The notes below the pieces were generated by a model. It did no database searches and was not told the origin of the DNA. It saw only the letters and a program-made list of their open reading frames with translations. A DNA stretch of 64,000 nucleotides from JBHGXV01 sp041920505 (GTDB taxonomy: Bacteria > Bacillota > Bacilli > Brevibacillales > Brevibacillaceae), in assembly GCA_041920505.1 (NCBI GenBank), contig JBHGXV010000005.1, positions 20,721 through 84,720 on the forward strand, written 5' to 3'. Below are positions 15,761-23,590 of this stretch, one piece after another; position 1 is the first letter of the stretch, and every line of letters begins with the position of its first letter. The position numbers and the translations under genes are program-made.

Positions 15761-17620
15761 ATGGTAAGTCCGATTCGAATGGGTGGCTTGGTGTCGGGAC
15801 TTGATACCGACAAGATCGTGAAAGATTTGATGAAGGCTGAACGGATGCCGCTCGACAAGTTAAAACGGAAAAAGCAAACGGAAGAGTGGAAACGAGATGC
15901 TTACAGAGAGATGAATACCTTGCTTCTGGATTTTCGAAACAATACGGTTTCTAACCTGAAGTTACAAGGTACGTTTTTAAAGAAAACGATTACTTCTTCA
16001 GATGACTCGGCAGTAACCGTTAAGTCGTCAGGAATCCCGAATCTGTCTTCCTACTCGATTGTTGTCAACAAACTGGCTGAGCCGTCCACGCCGTCTACTG
16101 TCAGCTATAAGAACAGTTTGGCGGATGCCAATACGCAGATCGGTAGTGCTTTTTCTTTTGATATCGTCGGGAATGGTGGAATGAGCAAAACAATCAGCGT
16201 GTTGGCGACGGACACAATCAACGATGTGATTGGAAAAATCAACAAGGTTTCCGCCGATACGAAGGTGGTTGCCAGCTACAATACCGGTGACAAATCAATC
16301 ACGTTTACATCGACGACCAATGGAGCGGCCAGCAGTGTTCAGGTGACTGCCGCTGGAGCCAATCCGCTTGGTATTACGTCTACCTATTCTCTTACGGGCA
16401 GTGCTGTTGACTTAGCAACGCCAATAAACACAACGAACGCCAATAAAATACAATTTACGGTAAATGGCGGAACTCTGACAAAAGAGATCCAGTTGCCGCC
16501 GGGTTTCGTTTTTGATGGGACTGGCCCAGGACGGAATGTAAGCGATTTGGCAATTGCGATTCAGGATCAGATCAACCTGGATAACGATCTTGTCAAGGCT
16601 GGCCTCAAAGTGACGGTAGATTCCGGGAACAAACTAGTGTTTAGTGCGAAAGAAGCCGTAACTTTAGGGGCAGGCTCTTCCAATGATTTGTTGGGCAAGA
16701 TCGGCTTTTCCAATGGTGTTTTGGCTGCAGGCGCATTTAAGAGTGGTACGGACGGCGTTGCTGGCGAAGTGATCATTAACGGACAGGTTCACAGCATCTC
16801 CAGCAATACGTTTACTTATGACCAGATGGAATTTACGGTAAAGAAGGCTACTCCGGTCAATGTGACCGTTACCGTTAAGCCCGATGAGGATGCTGTTTTC
16901 AATGCAATAAAAGGGTTTGTGGACAAATACAATGAAACAATTGACAAGCTGAACAAAAAAATCTCAGAGCCAGTTTATCGGGATTATCAACCTTTGCTGG
17001 ACGAGGAAAAAGAAAGTTTGTCCGAGGACCAGATAAAAAAATGGGAGGAAAAAGCAAAAAGTGGCGTGTTACGGAGGGATTCCATTCTCTCAAGTGTTCT
17101 TGTGGACATGCGCCGTGCATTGTCTGATCCCGTACAAGGCGTTTCTGATTTGAAGTATGACACCTTGAAAGAAATAGGCATATCAACCATGGACGCGAAC
17201 AAGGACAAATATGCCTACATGGATAATGGTAAACTTTATATCGATGAAGCCAAGTTGCGGACTGAAATTCGAGAGAACGGTACAAAGGTTATGGATTTGT
17301 TTACACGCATAAGCAGCGCAACTGATGCTGATACAAAATACAATGAAAGCGGCATCGCACAGCGAATGTACGACAAATTGAAAGGAGCCATTGATAAAAT
17401 TATCGACCTGGCCGGTTCCACCGGGTCTCCCGATGAGTCAGAGTATTATCTCATGGGGAAAGAGATGCGGAAAATCAACAAAGATATCAGCGACTGGGAG
17501 ACACGCCTAAAAGGAATTGAAGACCGCTATTGGAAACAGTTCGATGCAATGGAACGTGCGTTACAACAATTGAATTCGCAAAGTACTTGGTTCATGCAAC
17601 AATTCGGCGGTGGTAAGTAG
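15761..17620 (+). CDS. fliD: Flagellar filament cap protein FliD (HAP2)
   Basis: A 619-residue cap protein that sits at the filament tip and promotes flagellin polymerisation. The N-terminal signature (RMGGLVSGLDTDKIVKDLM) and the C-terminal coiled coil (INKDISDWETRLKGIEDRYWKQFDAMERALQQLNSQS) are typical. The middle contains repeated beta-rich flagellin_IN-type segments (VNKLAEPST, GGMSKTISVLATDTINDVIGKIN). It is somewhat longer than B. subtilis FliD because of the variable middle. AGGTGGAG precedes the ATG; fliS follows 19 bases later. Confidence 0.95.
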   Translation: MVSPIRMGGLVSGLDTDKIVKDLMKAERMPLDKLKRKKQTEEWKRDAYREMNTLLLDFRNNTVSNLKLQGTFLKKTITSSDDSAVTVKSSGIPNLSSYSIVVNKLAEPSTPSTVSYKNSLADANTQIGSAFSFDIVGNGGMSKTISVLATDTINDVIGKINKVSADTKVVASYNTGDKSITFTSTTNGAASSVQVTAAGANPLGITSTYSLTGSAVDLATPINTTNANKIQFTVNGGTLTKEIQLPPGFVFDGTGPGRNVSDLAIAIQDQINLDNDLVKAGLKVTVDSGNKLVFSAKEAVTLGAGSSNDLLGKIGFSNGVLAAGAFKSGTDGVAGEVIINGQVHSISSNTFTYDQMEFTVKKATPVNVTVTVKPDEDAVFNAIKGFVDKYNETIDKLNKKISEPVYRDYQPLLDEEKESLSEDQIKKWEEKAKSGVLRRDSILSSVLVDMRRALSDPVQGVSDLKYDTLKEIGISTMDANKDKYAYMDNGKLYIDEAKLRTEIRENGTKVMDLFTRISSATDADTKYNESGIAQRMYDKLKGAIDKIIDLAGSTGSPDESEYYLMGKEMRKINKDISDWETRLKGIEDRYWKQFDAMERALQQLNSQSTWFMQQFGGGK

Positions 17621-17639
17621 AGATAAGGAGTGATCAACG

Positions 17640-18032
17640 GTGATGCAACAACCGGCTCAAGCCTACCAAACCAACGCAGTGACAACGGCTACACCCGCTG
17701 AACTCACTCTGATGCTGTACAACGGCGCGATCAGATTCATCAAGCAGGCGAAATCCGCCATGGAACAGAATGATCTGGCCAAAGCTCACGAGTACAACCT
17801 CCGCGTCCAGGATATCATCAATGAACTGATCGTCACCCTGAACCGTGATGTGCCGATCTCCGAACAGTTCTTGCTGATGTACGACTACATGCAGCGCCGC
17901 ATGGTGGAGGCCAATGTGCGTAAAGACATGGAGATTCTAGCCGAGGTAGAGGGATTGTTCGTCCAGTTCCGGGATACGTGGAAAGAAGCGATGCTCCTGG
18001 TGAAGAAACAGGGTCAGGCGGGACAGGCATGA
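17640..18032 (+). CDS. fliS: Flagellin export chaperone FliS
   Basis: A 130-residue FliS, a four-helix protein that binds the C-terminus of flagellin and keeps it unfolded for secretion. Signature residues are AYQTNAVTTATPAELTLMLYNGAIRFI. AAGGAGTGA lies 6 bases before GTG 17640; ATG 17643 is the alternative start. The stop overlaps the next start (ATGA), indicating translational coupling to the FliT-like gene. Confidence 0.95.
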   Translation: MMQQPAQAYQTNAVTTATPAELTLMLYNGAIRFIKQAKSAMEQNDLAKAHEYNLRVQDIINELIVTLNRDVPISEQFLLMYDYMQRRMVEANVRKDMEILAEVEGLFVQFRDTWKEAMLLVKKQGQAGQA

Positions 18033-18397
18033 CGGCTGCTGCGCTGGAAACGCTGCTGGAGCGTTTGTTGACGTTGACCCTGTCTTTGGAATCTCTGGTG
18101 ATGCAGGAGGACGCCGATCCACAGAGGTGGGTGGAGATCCTGGATCAACGGGGAGAAGTGATGGAGCAAATCTCTGGGTTGGATGAGACGGGGATTCGTT
18201 TGTCCGAGGAGCAGAAGCGAACCTATCTGGAAAAGGTTCATGAGATCGATCAACGAGTGCTCCCGATCATGATCGAGAAGAAGGCTGGCGTACAGAGTCA
18301 GCTTCACAACATCCAACGGAGCAAAGCGGTCCATCAGCACTATGGTGGGTACAGGGGCTATAATCCGTATGGCGCATTTTTTGACAAACGTAACTAA
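18029..18397 (+). CDS. fliT: FliT-like flagellar chaperone
   Basis: A 122-residue helical protein in the position of B. subtilis fliT, translationally coupled to fliS by a four-base overlap. Helical segments (ALETLLERLLTLTLSLESLVM, WVEILDQRGEVMEQISGL, QKRTYLEKVHEIDQRVLPIMIEKK) fit the FliT fold, which chaperones FliD. The C-terminus (HYGGYRGYNPYGAFFDKRN) is aromatic and glycine-rich. Overall similarity is low, so the name rests mostly on position and length. A terminator follows at once. Confidence 0.75.
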   Translation: MTAAALETLLERLLTLTLSLESLVMQEDADPQRWVEILDQRGEVMEQISGLDETGIRLSEEQKRTYLEKVHEIDQRVLPIMIEKKAGVQSQLHNIQRSKAVHQHYGGYRGYNPYGAFFDKRN

Positions 18398-18403
18398 CCG
18401 ATG

Positions 18404-18429
18404 ACGGTCGGAATCTCCGGCCGTTTTTT
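18404..18429 (+). terminator. Intrinsic terminator of the fliD-fliS-fliT operon
   Basis: A 9-bp stem with one G-T pair (18404-18412 with 18416-18424), a 3-base loop and a T tail to 18429. Confidence 0.88.
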
Positions 18430-18489
18430 GTGGACGTCTTTCCTCTTTTCGCCTTATAAAACGATTTTCATCACAAGGCAGGTGCGCGT

Positions 18490-19305
18490 ATGATTTCTAC
18501 CAAACGCCGATCCCTCCTCTTCATCGGAGCGGTCGCGCTGATTCTGGTTCACGTGGTGTATCTGAACGGCAATCTCGCGGAGCTGGTCAACCCCACAGCG
18601 ATTGAGTTGGTCGCGTTGTCGGTGATCATCTCGTTTGCCATCAAGCGAAAGCACATTCAGATCCGCCCGTTGATCCGGCTGATCGTGCACGGGCGCGACG
18701 GGAACATCGAGGAGACGATCAAGCGGTTCTACTACTATGCGCTGGTGCAAAAGGAACAAGGCTATCTGGCGCTGGAAAAGGAGTTGCGACACGAGCCGGA
18801 CTCGTTTGTGCGGCGCGGGAGTATCCTGGCCATCGAAGGGGTGCCGGAGGACGAGCTTCGGATGATCCTGGAAAACGAGTTGAAAGGGGAACAGTACCGG
18901 TACCAGCAGGCGGCCGGCATGTTCCGGCTGATCAGTCTGCTCGCGCCGGGCATGGGGCTGGTTGGCACGCTGTTCGGGATGACGGGGGTGCTGGAGACGC
19001 TTTCCGATTTCGCCAAGACCGGGCACAGCCTGGGGGCGGCGGTGGTGGCGACCTTGTACGGGGCGCTGTTGGCCAATCTGATTGCGCTGCCGTGTTACTA
19101 CCGGCTGATGGACATCCACGACCGGGAGATGTTTGAGAAGCGGCTGTATATCGAAGGCTGCATCGGGTTGCAGCGGAATGAGACGCCGCGTGTCCTGTTC
19201 GAGAAGCTGAATTCGTTCCTGCCGGGAGATCAGAAGCTGGTGCTGGTGAAGGCGCCGGGAAGCTGGAAAGGAACGATTGAAAGGCAGGCCGATTATGGTG
19301 GATGA
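18490..19305 (+). CDS. MotA/TolQ/ExbB-type proton channel subunit (MotA-like)
   Basis: A 271-residue membrane protein with four likely membrane spans: about 9-28, 37-53, then after a cytoplasmic region about 146-168 and 178-202. The MotA pattern is present in LAPGMGLVGTLFGMTGVLETL and LGAAVVATLYGALLANLIALPCYYRL. The cytoplasmic loop (EETIKRFYYYALVQKEQGYLALEKEL) corresponds to the rotor-facing MotA domain. Paired with the following MotB-like gene, it should form a stator powering flagellar rotation. Divergence from standard MotA leaves open another ion-driven stator role. It overlaps the next gene by 11 bases. Confidence 0.82.
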   Translation: MISTKRRSLLFIGAVALILVHVVYLNGNLAELVNPTAIELVALSVIISFAIKRKHIQIRPLIRLIVHGRDGNIEETIKRFYYYALVQKEQGYLALEKELRHEPDSFVRRGSILAIEGVPEDELRMILENELKGEQYRYQQAAGMFRLISLLAPGMGLVGTLFGMTGVLETLSDFAKTGHSLGAAVVATLYGALLANLIALPCYYRLMDIHDREMFEKRLYIEGCIGLQRNETPRVLFEKLNSFLPGDQKLVLVKAPGSWKGTIERQADYGG

Positions 19306-20056
19306 CCGCCTGTACGACGAAAAGGAACTGGAGAAAAGCTGGCTGATCAGCTACAGCGACTTGTTTACGCTCTTGTTTGTGATCATTGTCATTATCGCGG
19401 CGTCGTCCTCCTCGCAGATCCAGGCAAAGCTGGACGAGGTGAAAAAGGCGGAGGCGAAGCAGCAGGAAACGATCAAAGAAGCGATTCAGAGCAAGGACAT
19501 TCTCGAACTGAAAAAGCTGGAGCTTGAGCGGGACATCGCCATCCTGGAGGCGCGCCGGGACGATTTGCTGGGCAAGGTGCATGCCCTTCAGGCCAAGCAA
19601 CAGAAGGCAAACGACAACATAGAGACTGTCAGGACGCAACTGGCGGACGCTCTGCGCGAGATGAACATCAGCTTTGAAGAAACGGCGGAAGGACTGAAGA
19701 TCCGGTTCCCGGAACAGGTATTATTTTCCAGCGGTTCGGCTGAGTTGGGGGACGACGGGAAGCGGGCGTTGGCCGCTGTCGCCGATGTTTTGCAAACATT
19801 TCCGCACCGGGTGCGCATCGAGGGGTATACAGACGATGTGCCGGTGACCAACAGTCCGTTTCGCTCCAACTGGGAGTTGTCGACGGCGCGCGCGATCTCG
19901 GTCATGCGTGAACTGGTCGACGGGCACGGTCTGCCCGCTTCCCGGTTTATGGTCGCGGGGTGGGGAGAATACAAACCGCTGGTGGCCAATACCACCCCAG
20001 AGAATCGGGCGCTGAACCGCCGGGTGGAAATGATTGTCCTGGCGGAAACGGAATAA
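19295..20056 (+). CDS. MotB-like stator subunit with OmpA peptidoglycan-binding domain
   Basis: A 253-residue protein with one N-terminal membrane span preceded by SWLISYSDLFTLLF, where the Asp of YSD is the expected ion-binding residue of MotB. A long charged coiled coil (about residues 45-115) follows, then an OmpA-like domain (VLFSSGSAELGDDGKRAL, RIEGYTDDVPV, NWELSTARAISVMREL, NRALNRRVEMIVL) that anchors to peptidoglycan. The coiled coil is longer than in typical MotB. ATG 19295 follows AAAGGCAGG and overlaps the MotA-like gene; a TTG at 19277 is less likely. Confidence 0.85.
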   Translation: MVDDRLYDEKELEKSWLISYSDLFTLLFVIIVIIAASSSSQIQAKLDEVKKAEAKQQETIKEAIQSKDILELKKLELERDIAILEARRDDLLGKVHALQAKQQKANDNIETVRTQLADALREMNISFEETAEGLKIRFPEQVLFSSGSAELGDDGKRALAAVADVLQTFPHRVRIEGYTDDVPVTNSPFRSNWELSTARAISVMRELVDGHGLPASRFMVAGWGEYKPLVANTTPENRALNRRVEMIVLAETE

Positions 20057-20169
20057 GGCAGGAAAAATCAGATTTGTCCGATAAAAAAATATTGTCAGGA
20101 AGGAGTTTTCATGAGGCAAGGAGAATGAAAAAGAGTCAAAACCTCATAGGATAAAAGAACCCCGCCGAT

Positions 20170-20244
20170 TGTGCACAACTCCCTGTGAATAATGTGGACA
20201 ACTCTGTGGAGAACACGAAAATGGCGGGACCTCCATGTGGATAG
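20170..20244 (+). promoter_or_regulatory. Cluster of five DnaA-box-like 9-mers
   Basis: Five copies of TGTGNATAA-like sequence (reverse complement of the DnaA box TTATNCACA) lie in the same orientation at 20170-20178, 20184-20192, 20193-20201, 20205-20213 and 20236-20244. The second is an exact match; the others have one mismatch each (TGTGCACAA, TGTGGACAA, TGTGGAGAA, TGTGGATAG). They sit in the 242-base gap before an amino-acid binding protein gene. They may titrate DnaA or regulate the downstream gene. Confidence 0.6.
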
Positions 20245-20298
20245 GTTGGGGAAACACACCAGACAAAAAGTACAGACAAACAAAAGGGGGCTTTTCGC

Positions 20299-21108
20299 AT
20301 GAGGATCGGAATGAAGAAAAAGTGGGTGGCGTCGCTTGTGCTGGCGCTCAGCGTAGGCGTGCTGGCGGCGGGATGCGGCAGCCAGCAACCGGCGGCTGGC
20401 GGATCGGGCCAGGCATCCGGCGGTGCGGCACCGGCCAAAACGTATATCGTTGGGACGGATGCGGCGTATCCGCCGTTTGAAAAAATGGAGGCCGACAAGA
20501 TTACCGGGTTCGACATCGACGTGATCAACGCGGTGGCCGAAGCGGCGGGCATCAAGATCGAGGTGAAAAACACCGGATGGGACCCGCTGTTTGAAGGCAT
20601 TGACAAGGGGACTGTCGACGCGGGTATCTCCGCCGTTACGATCACCGACGAACGGAAGCAAAAATACGATTTCTCCGAGCCGTATTTTGAAGCCAGCCAG
20701 TTGATTCTGGTTCCGGAAAATTCCACCATCACCAAGCTTGACGAACTGAAAGGCAAGAAGATCGGCGTGCAGACCGCGACCACGGGCGAAGAAGTGGTGA
20801 AAAAGGCGTTCGGCAAAACCTACGAAGGCATCAAGGGGTATGACGATACGCCGTCTGCCGTCAACGACTTCTTTATCGGCCGCGTCGACGCGGTGGTGGC
20901 TGACAACGGCGTGCTGCAATACTTTGCCAACCAGATGACCGGCAAGCAATTCAAACTGGTCAAAGACGAGTCGTTTGCCAAAGAGTATTACGGCATCATG
21001 GTGAAGAAGGGCAACACCGAGCTGTTGAACAAAATCAACGAAGGCCTGAAAAAAGTAAAGGAAAGCGGCAAGTTGCAGGAAATTCACGACAAATACTTCA
21101 AAAATTAA
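20299..21108 (+). CDS. Amino-acid ABC transporter substrate-binding lipoprotein
   Basis: A 269-residue extracellular lipoprotein. The signal peptide ends in the lipobox LAAGC with Cys26 as lipid anchor, followed by a Gly/Ala/Gln linker. The SBP_bac_3 domain begins TYIVGTDAAYPPFEKME and contains TGFDIDVINAVAEAAG, the ligand-binding VDAGISAVTITDERK and the GTVDAGIS loop. This family binds polar or basic amino acids such as glutamine, histidine or arginine; the ligand cannot be read out here. A terminator and 133 bases separate it from the permease, which would give more binding protein than permease. No ATPase subunit follows. Confidence 0.93.
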   Translation: MRIGMKKKWVASLVLALSVGVLAAGCGSQQPAAGGSGQASGGAAPAKTYIVGTDAAYPPFEKMEADKITGFDIDVINAVAEAAGIKIEVKNTGWDPLFEGIDKGTVDAGISAVTITDERKQKYDFSEPYFEASQLILVPENSTITKLDELKGKKIGVQTATTGEEVVKKAFGKTYEGIKGYDDTPSAVNDFFIGRVDAVVADNGVLQYFANQMTGKQFKLVKDESFAKEYYGIMVKKGNTELLNKINEGLKKVKESGKLQEIHDKYFKN

Positions 21109-21168
21109 GACGTCAGGCACAGGGAAGGACGGGCACGTCTGCATGCGTGCCCATGGGTTTGATTAGGC

Positions 21169-21207
21169 CCCGCCCGGCATAGCGTAAGCTTGCGCCGGGC
21201 GGGTTTT
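21169..21207 (+). terminator. Intrinsic terminator between binding protein and permease
   Basis: A perfect 10-bp GC stem (21169-21178 with 21194-21203) is followed by TTTT. A smaller hairpin (21131-21137 with 21146-21152) lies just upstream. It probably acts as a partial stop that reduces permease expression. Confidence 0.8.
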
Positions 21208-21240
21208 CTAAACCTGGGTCAGCATGGGAGGAGGATTTTT

Positions 21241-21915
21241 CTGAACTGGGGTGTCATCTACGAATACCGGGAATTATTTATCAATGGCGTATACAACACG
21301 ATCCTGCTCACCTGCGTGGCAACGATTTGCGGCACGATCCTCGGTTTGTTTATCGGTTTGGGAAAAATGTCGAAAAACCGGCTGATTCAAATCCCCTGCG
21401 CGGTGTACGTGGAAGTGTTCCGCGGCACGCCGATGTTTGTGCAGATCTTGCTGATTCACTTTGCCGTGATTCCGTCGGTGCATGAAGCCTTGTTTCCCAA
21501 TACGGAGCCTCCGACGGCCCTGTTCTCCGGTTTCGTCGCGCTTTCGCTGAATGCGGCCGGGTACATCGCGGAAATCTTCCGCGCAGGGATTCAGTCGATC
21601 GACCCGGGGCAGATGGAAGCGGCTCGGTCGCTGGGGATGACCCATGGCATGGCGATGCGGTTGATCATTATCCCGCAGGCGTTTTTGCGGATGTTGCCGG
21701 CGCTCGGCAACGAGTTTATCGCCCTGTTGAAGGATTCGTCGCTGTTGGCGGTAATTGCCACCCCGGAATTGGGATACGCAGCCTTCAACGTTGCCAAAAA
21801 TACGTGGGAGCGATATCCTCCGTATCTGACCGCCGGAGCGATCTACCTCGTGCTCACCCTGTTCTTGTCGAGAGTTGTCGTCAGGGGGCTCGAAAAACGT
21901 TACTCCCCTCGCTGA
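21241..21915 (+). CDS. Amino-acid ABC transporter permease (HisM/GlnP family)
   Basis: A 224-residue polar amino acid permease with five predicted membrane spans. The family motifs are ELFINGVYNTILLT at the start, the VEVFRGTPMFVQILL segment, and the ATPase-contact EAA loop (EAARSLGMTHGMAMRLIIIPQA). The likely start is an unusual CTG at 21241: GGAGGAGG (21227-21234) is exactly 6 bases upstream, and CTG-AAC-TGG lines up with the N-terminal Met-Asn-Trp common in the family. No in-frame ATG, GTG or TTG is well placed. The ATP-binding subunit is not encoded nearby and must come from elsewhere. Confidence 0.9.
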   Translation: MNWGVIYEYRELFINGVYNTILLTCVATICGTILGLFIGLGKMSKNRLIQIPCAVYVEVFRGTPMFVQILLIHFAVIPSVHEALFPNTEPPTALFSGFVALSLNAAGYIAEIFRAGIQSIDPGQMEAARSLGMTHGMAMRLIIIPQAFLRMLPALGNEFIALLKDSSLLAVIATPELGYAAFNVAKNTWERYPPYLTAGAIYLVLTLFLSRVVVRGLEKRYSPR

Positions 21916-21924
21916 CGCCAGAAT

Positions 21925-21954
21925 TTGACTTTGCGTCGGGCGGAGTGATATAGT
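21925..21954 (+). promoter_or_regulatory. Sigma-A promoter of the cold-shock gene
   Basis: TTGACT (21925-21930), an 18-base spacer and TATAGT (21949-21954), leaving a leader of about 50 bases. Confidence 0.75.
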
Positions 21955-22011
21955 CGACCTAAGAGACAATCCGTCTCCCAAAGTTTTTAAACAGAAAGGA
22001 TTGTGTTTTGC

Positions 22012-22209
22012 ATGTTGGGTAAAGTAAAATGGTTCAACGCGGAAAAAGGGTATGGATTTATTGAACGTGAAGACGGCGGCGATGTATTCGTTCACTTCTC
22101 CGCCATCAAAGCAGAAGGTTTCAAAACCCTCGACGAAGGCCAAGCTGTTGAGTTCGATATCGTGGAAGGCGATCGCGGTCCTCAAGCGGCAAATGTGGTA
22201 AAACTGTAA
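22012..22209 (+). CDS. csp: Cold-shock protein (CspA/CspB family)
   Basis: A 65-residue single OB-fold protein that binds single-stranded RNA and acts as an RNA chaperone. Both RNP motifs are intact: KGYGFIE and DVFVHF, with the usual LGKVKWFN start and GPQAANV end. ATG 22012 follows AAAGGA by 11 bases; an upstream in-frame GTG at 22003 is too close to that site. It has its own promoter and terminator, so it is a single-gene unit. Confidence 0.95.
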   Translation: MLGKVKWFNAEKGYGFIEREDGGDVFVHFSAIKAEGFKTLDEGQAVEFDIVEGDRGPQAANVVKL

Positions 22210-22242
22210 GTGGAAACGCTTACGAAGCGAACCGCACACAAC

Positions 22243-22272
22243 AACCCCCTGAGAGTGCTCTCGGGGGGTTTT
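22243..22272 (+). terminator. Intrinsic terminator after csp
   Basis: A 13-bp stem with one G-T pair (22243-22255 with 22258-22270) with a very small apex, followed by TTTT. It lies between two convergent genes. Confidence 0.85.
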
Positions 22273-22291
22273 CTTGCTGGCGGGCAAGTCT

Positions 22292-23380
22292 CTAGCCGAT
22301 CATTTTTTCGATGGACAAGGAGCGGTGCTGGCGCAAGTCGAGGTATTGCTTGCCTTTGCGGACCAGCGGACGCATCGGCTCGTCCGTGTGAATCAGCACG
22401 ACTTCTACCTTGTCGCCGTTGCTGAGGATCGCCTGACGGCCGACGTACAACAGGGCGATGTAGTTGATGAACGGGGTGACGATTTCCGGATTCAGCTTGC
22501 CGCCGCAGGTTTCGGACCAGAGGATCTGGGCGGCTTCAAACGGGGACGTGCGCGTTCGGTACACCCGGTCGGAACAGATGGCGTCAAACACGTCGGCGAC
22601 CGCCACGATCTGGCAGTCGACGGGGATGGACAGTCCGGACCGGCCTTCCGGATAGCCGGAACCGTCCCGCCGTTCGTGATGGAGCAGGGCGCATTGGGCG
22701 ATGACCTCGTTGACTCCCTCCATCTTTTGCAAGAGTTGATACCCGTAGACGGTGTGCAGTTTCATCGTTTCGAATTCTTCGTCTGTCAGGTTGCCGGGTT
22801 TCATCAAAATATGCTGGGGCACCAGCATTTTGCCGATGTCGTGCAAGAGGCCCGCCTGGCCTAGCAGGATGACCTCTTCCTTGGTCCGTTTCATCAGCTT
22901 GGCGATCAAGGCGGACAGGATGCCGACGTTGATCGAGTGGCGGTAGGTGTAATTTTCGGAACCTTCCACCAAATAGATCGGATGAAAAATCCCCGTCTGC
23001 CTGATCACTTGCTCCAGCAACGGGAAGAAGGCATTGGTAAACTGCTCAAGCGGCGGAATAAAAATCTCCGTAATCTTGCCAAACAGATCCTTGGTTTGTT
23101 CCATGGCGTCCAGATACGGTTTGGCCGCCTCGCTGGACGGACTGAACACCTTTTGCAACTGGGAACGGATCGGGCCGTCCTGTTCGTCCAGCGGCCCCAG
23201 AAAGCGCAGTTCGTTTATGTCCTGAATCGGGACTGACTTGATCTGATGGCCGAGCAGCAGGTAAATGTCCGAATGAGTCAACACGGCACCTTTGGACAGC
23301 AACAACAAGCCGTTTTTGTTATAGACGTCGTCACTGAGGATCTTCCCCACCAGGCGAAGGTCTGTTTTCATTTGAGGCAT
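22292..23380 (-). CDS. HD-GYP domain protein, likely cyclic di-GMP phosphodiesterase
   Basis: A 362-residue soluble protein and the only supported minus-strand gene here. The C-terminal HD-GYP domain has the metal-binding HD in LLHDIGKMLVP, the upstream HSINVG and the HHERRDGSGYPEG signature, so hydrolysis of cyclic di-GMP is likely. The N-terminal 100 residues resemble a non-catalytic DUF3391-like region (KILSDDVYNKNGLLLLSKGAVLTHSDI). The ATG at 23380 was chosen because GGGGGTAG precedes it on the minus strand. It is convergent with csp and divergent from hpf. Cyclic di-GMP links it to the motility genes around it, by inference. Confidence 0.88.
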   Translation of the reverse strand: MPQMKTDLRLVGKILSDDVYNKNGLLLLSKGAVLTHSDIYLLLGHQIKSVPIQDINELRFLGPLDEQDGPIRSQLQKVFSPSSEAAKPYLDAMEQTKDLFGKITEIFIPPLEQFTNAFFPLLEQVIRQTGIFHPIYLVEGSENYTYRHSINVGILSALIAKLMKRTKEEVILLGQAGLLHDIGKMLVPQHILMKPGNLTDEEFETMKLHTVYGYQLLQKMEGVNEVIAQCALLHHERRDGSGYPEGRSGLSIPVDCQIVAVADVFDAICSDRVYRTRTSPFEAAQILWSETCGGKLNPEIVTPFINYIALLYVGRQAILSNGDKVEVVLIHTDEPMRPLVRKGKQYLDLRQHRSLSIEKMIG

Positions 23381-23531
23381 ACAACTACCCCCGTAGCGGA
23401 TGCGTGTTTCTATCAAAGATAGTATATCAAAGCTTTTGTCGCCAATATGTCGTTTTTTGTCCTGTAAGTGAGAATGTTTTTAGACGCTGCCCGTAGTGTA
23501 AATAGTTTGTAAAAAAATGATGAAGACACCG

Positions 23532-23560
23532 GAAGGATTTTTCCCGCCATTACGGAATAT
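23532..23560 (+). promoter_or_regulatory. Sigma-H type promoter of hpf
   Basis: GAAGGATTT (23532-23540), 11 bases, then ACGGAATAT (23552-23560) match the Bacillus sigma-H consensus RNAGGAWWW-N11/12-RNNGAATWW at every defined position. B. subtilis hpf (yvyD) is known to use sigma-H as well as sigma-B. Confidence 0.8.
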
Positions 23561-23590
23561 TGTAAATATAGACGGAAGGAGGTAGTGCCC

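Noticed and set aside
20077..20084. TCCGATAA, a sigma-D -10-like sequence downstream of the MotB-like gene
   Set aside because: No TAAA-like -35 lies at the 15 or 16 base distance used by the other sites.
20125..20154. A 9-codon leader-like ORF (MKKSQNLIG) before the amino-acid binding protein
   Set aside because: The ribosome site is only one base from the ATG and no attenuator structure follows.
22210..22864. Open frames on the + strand over the minus-strand HD-GYP gene
   Set aside because: They are complementary shadows; the minus-strand frame has complete HD-GYP motifs and a ribosome site.
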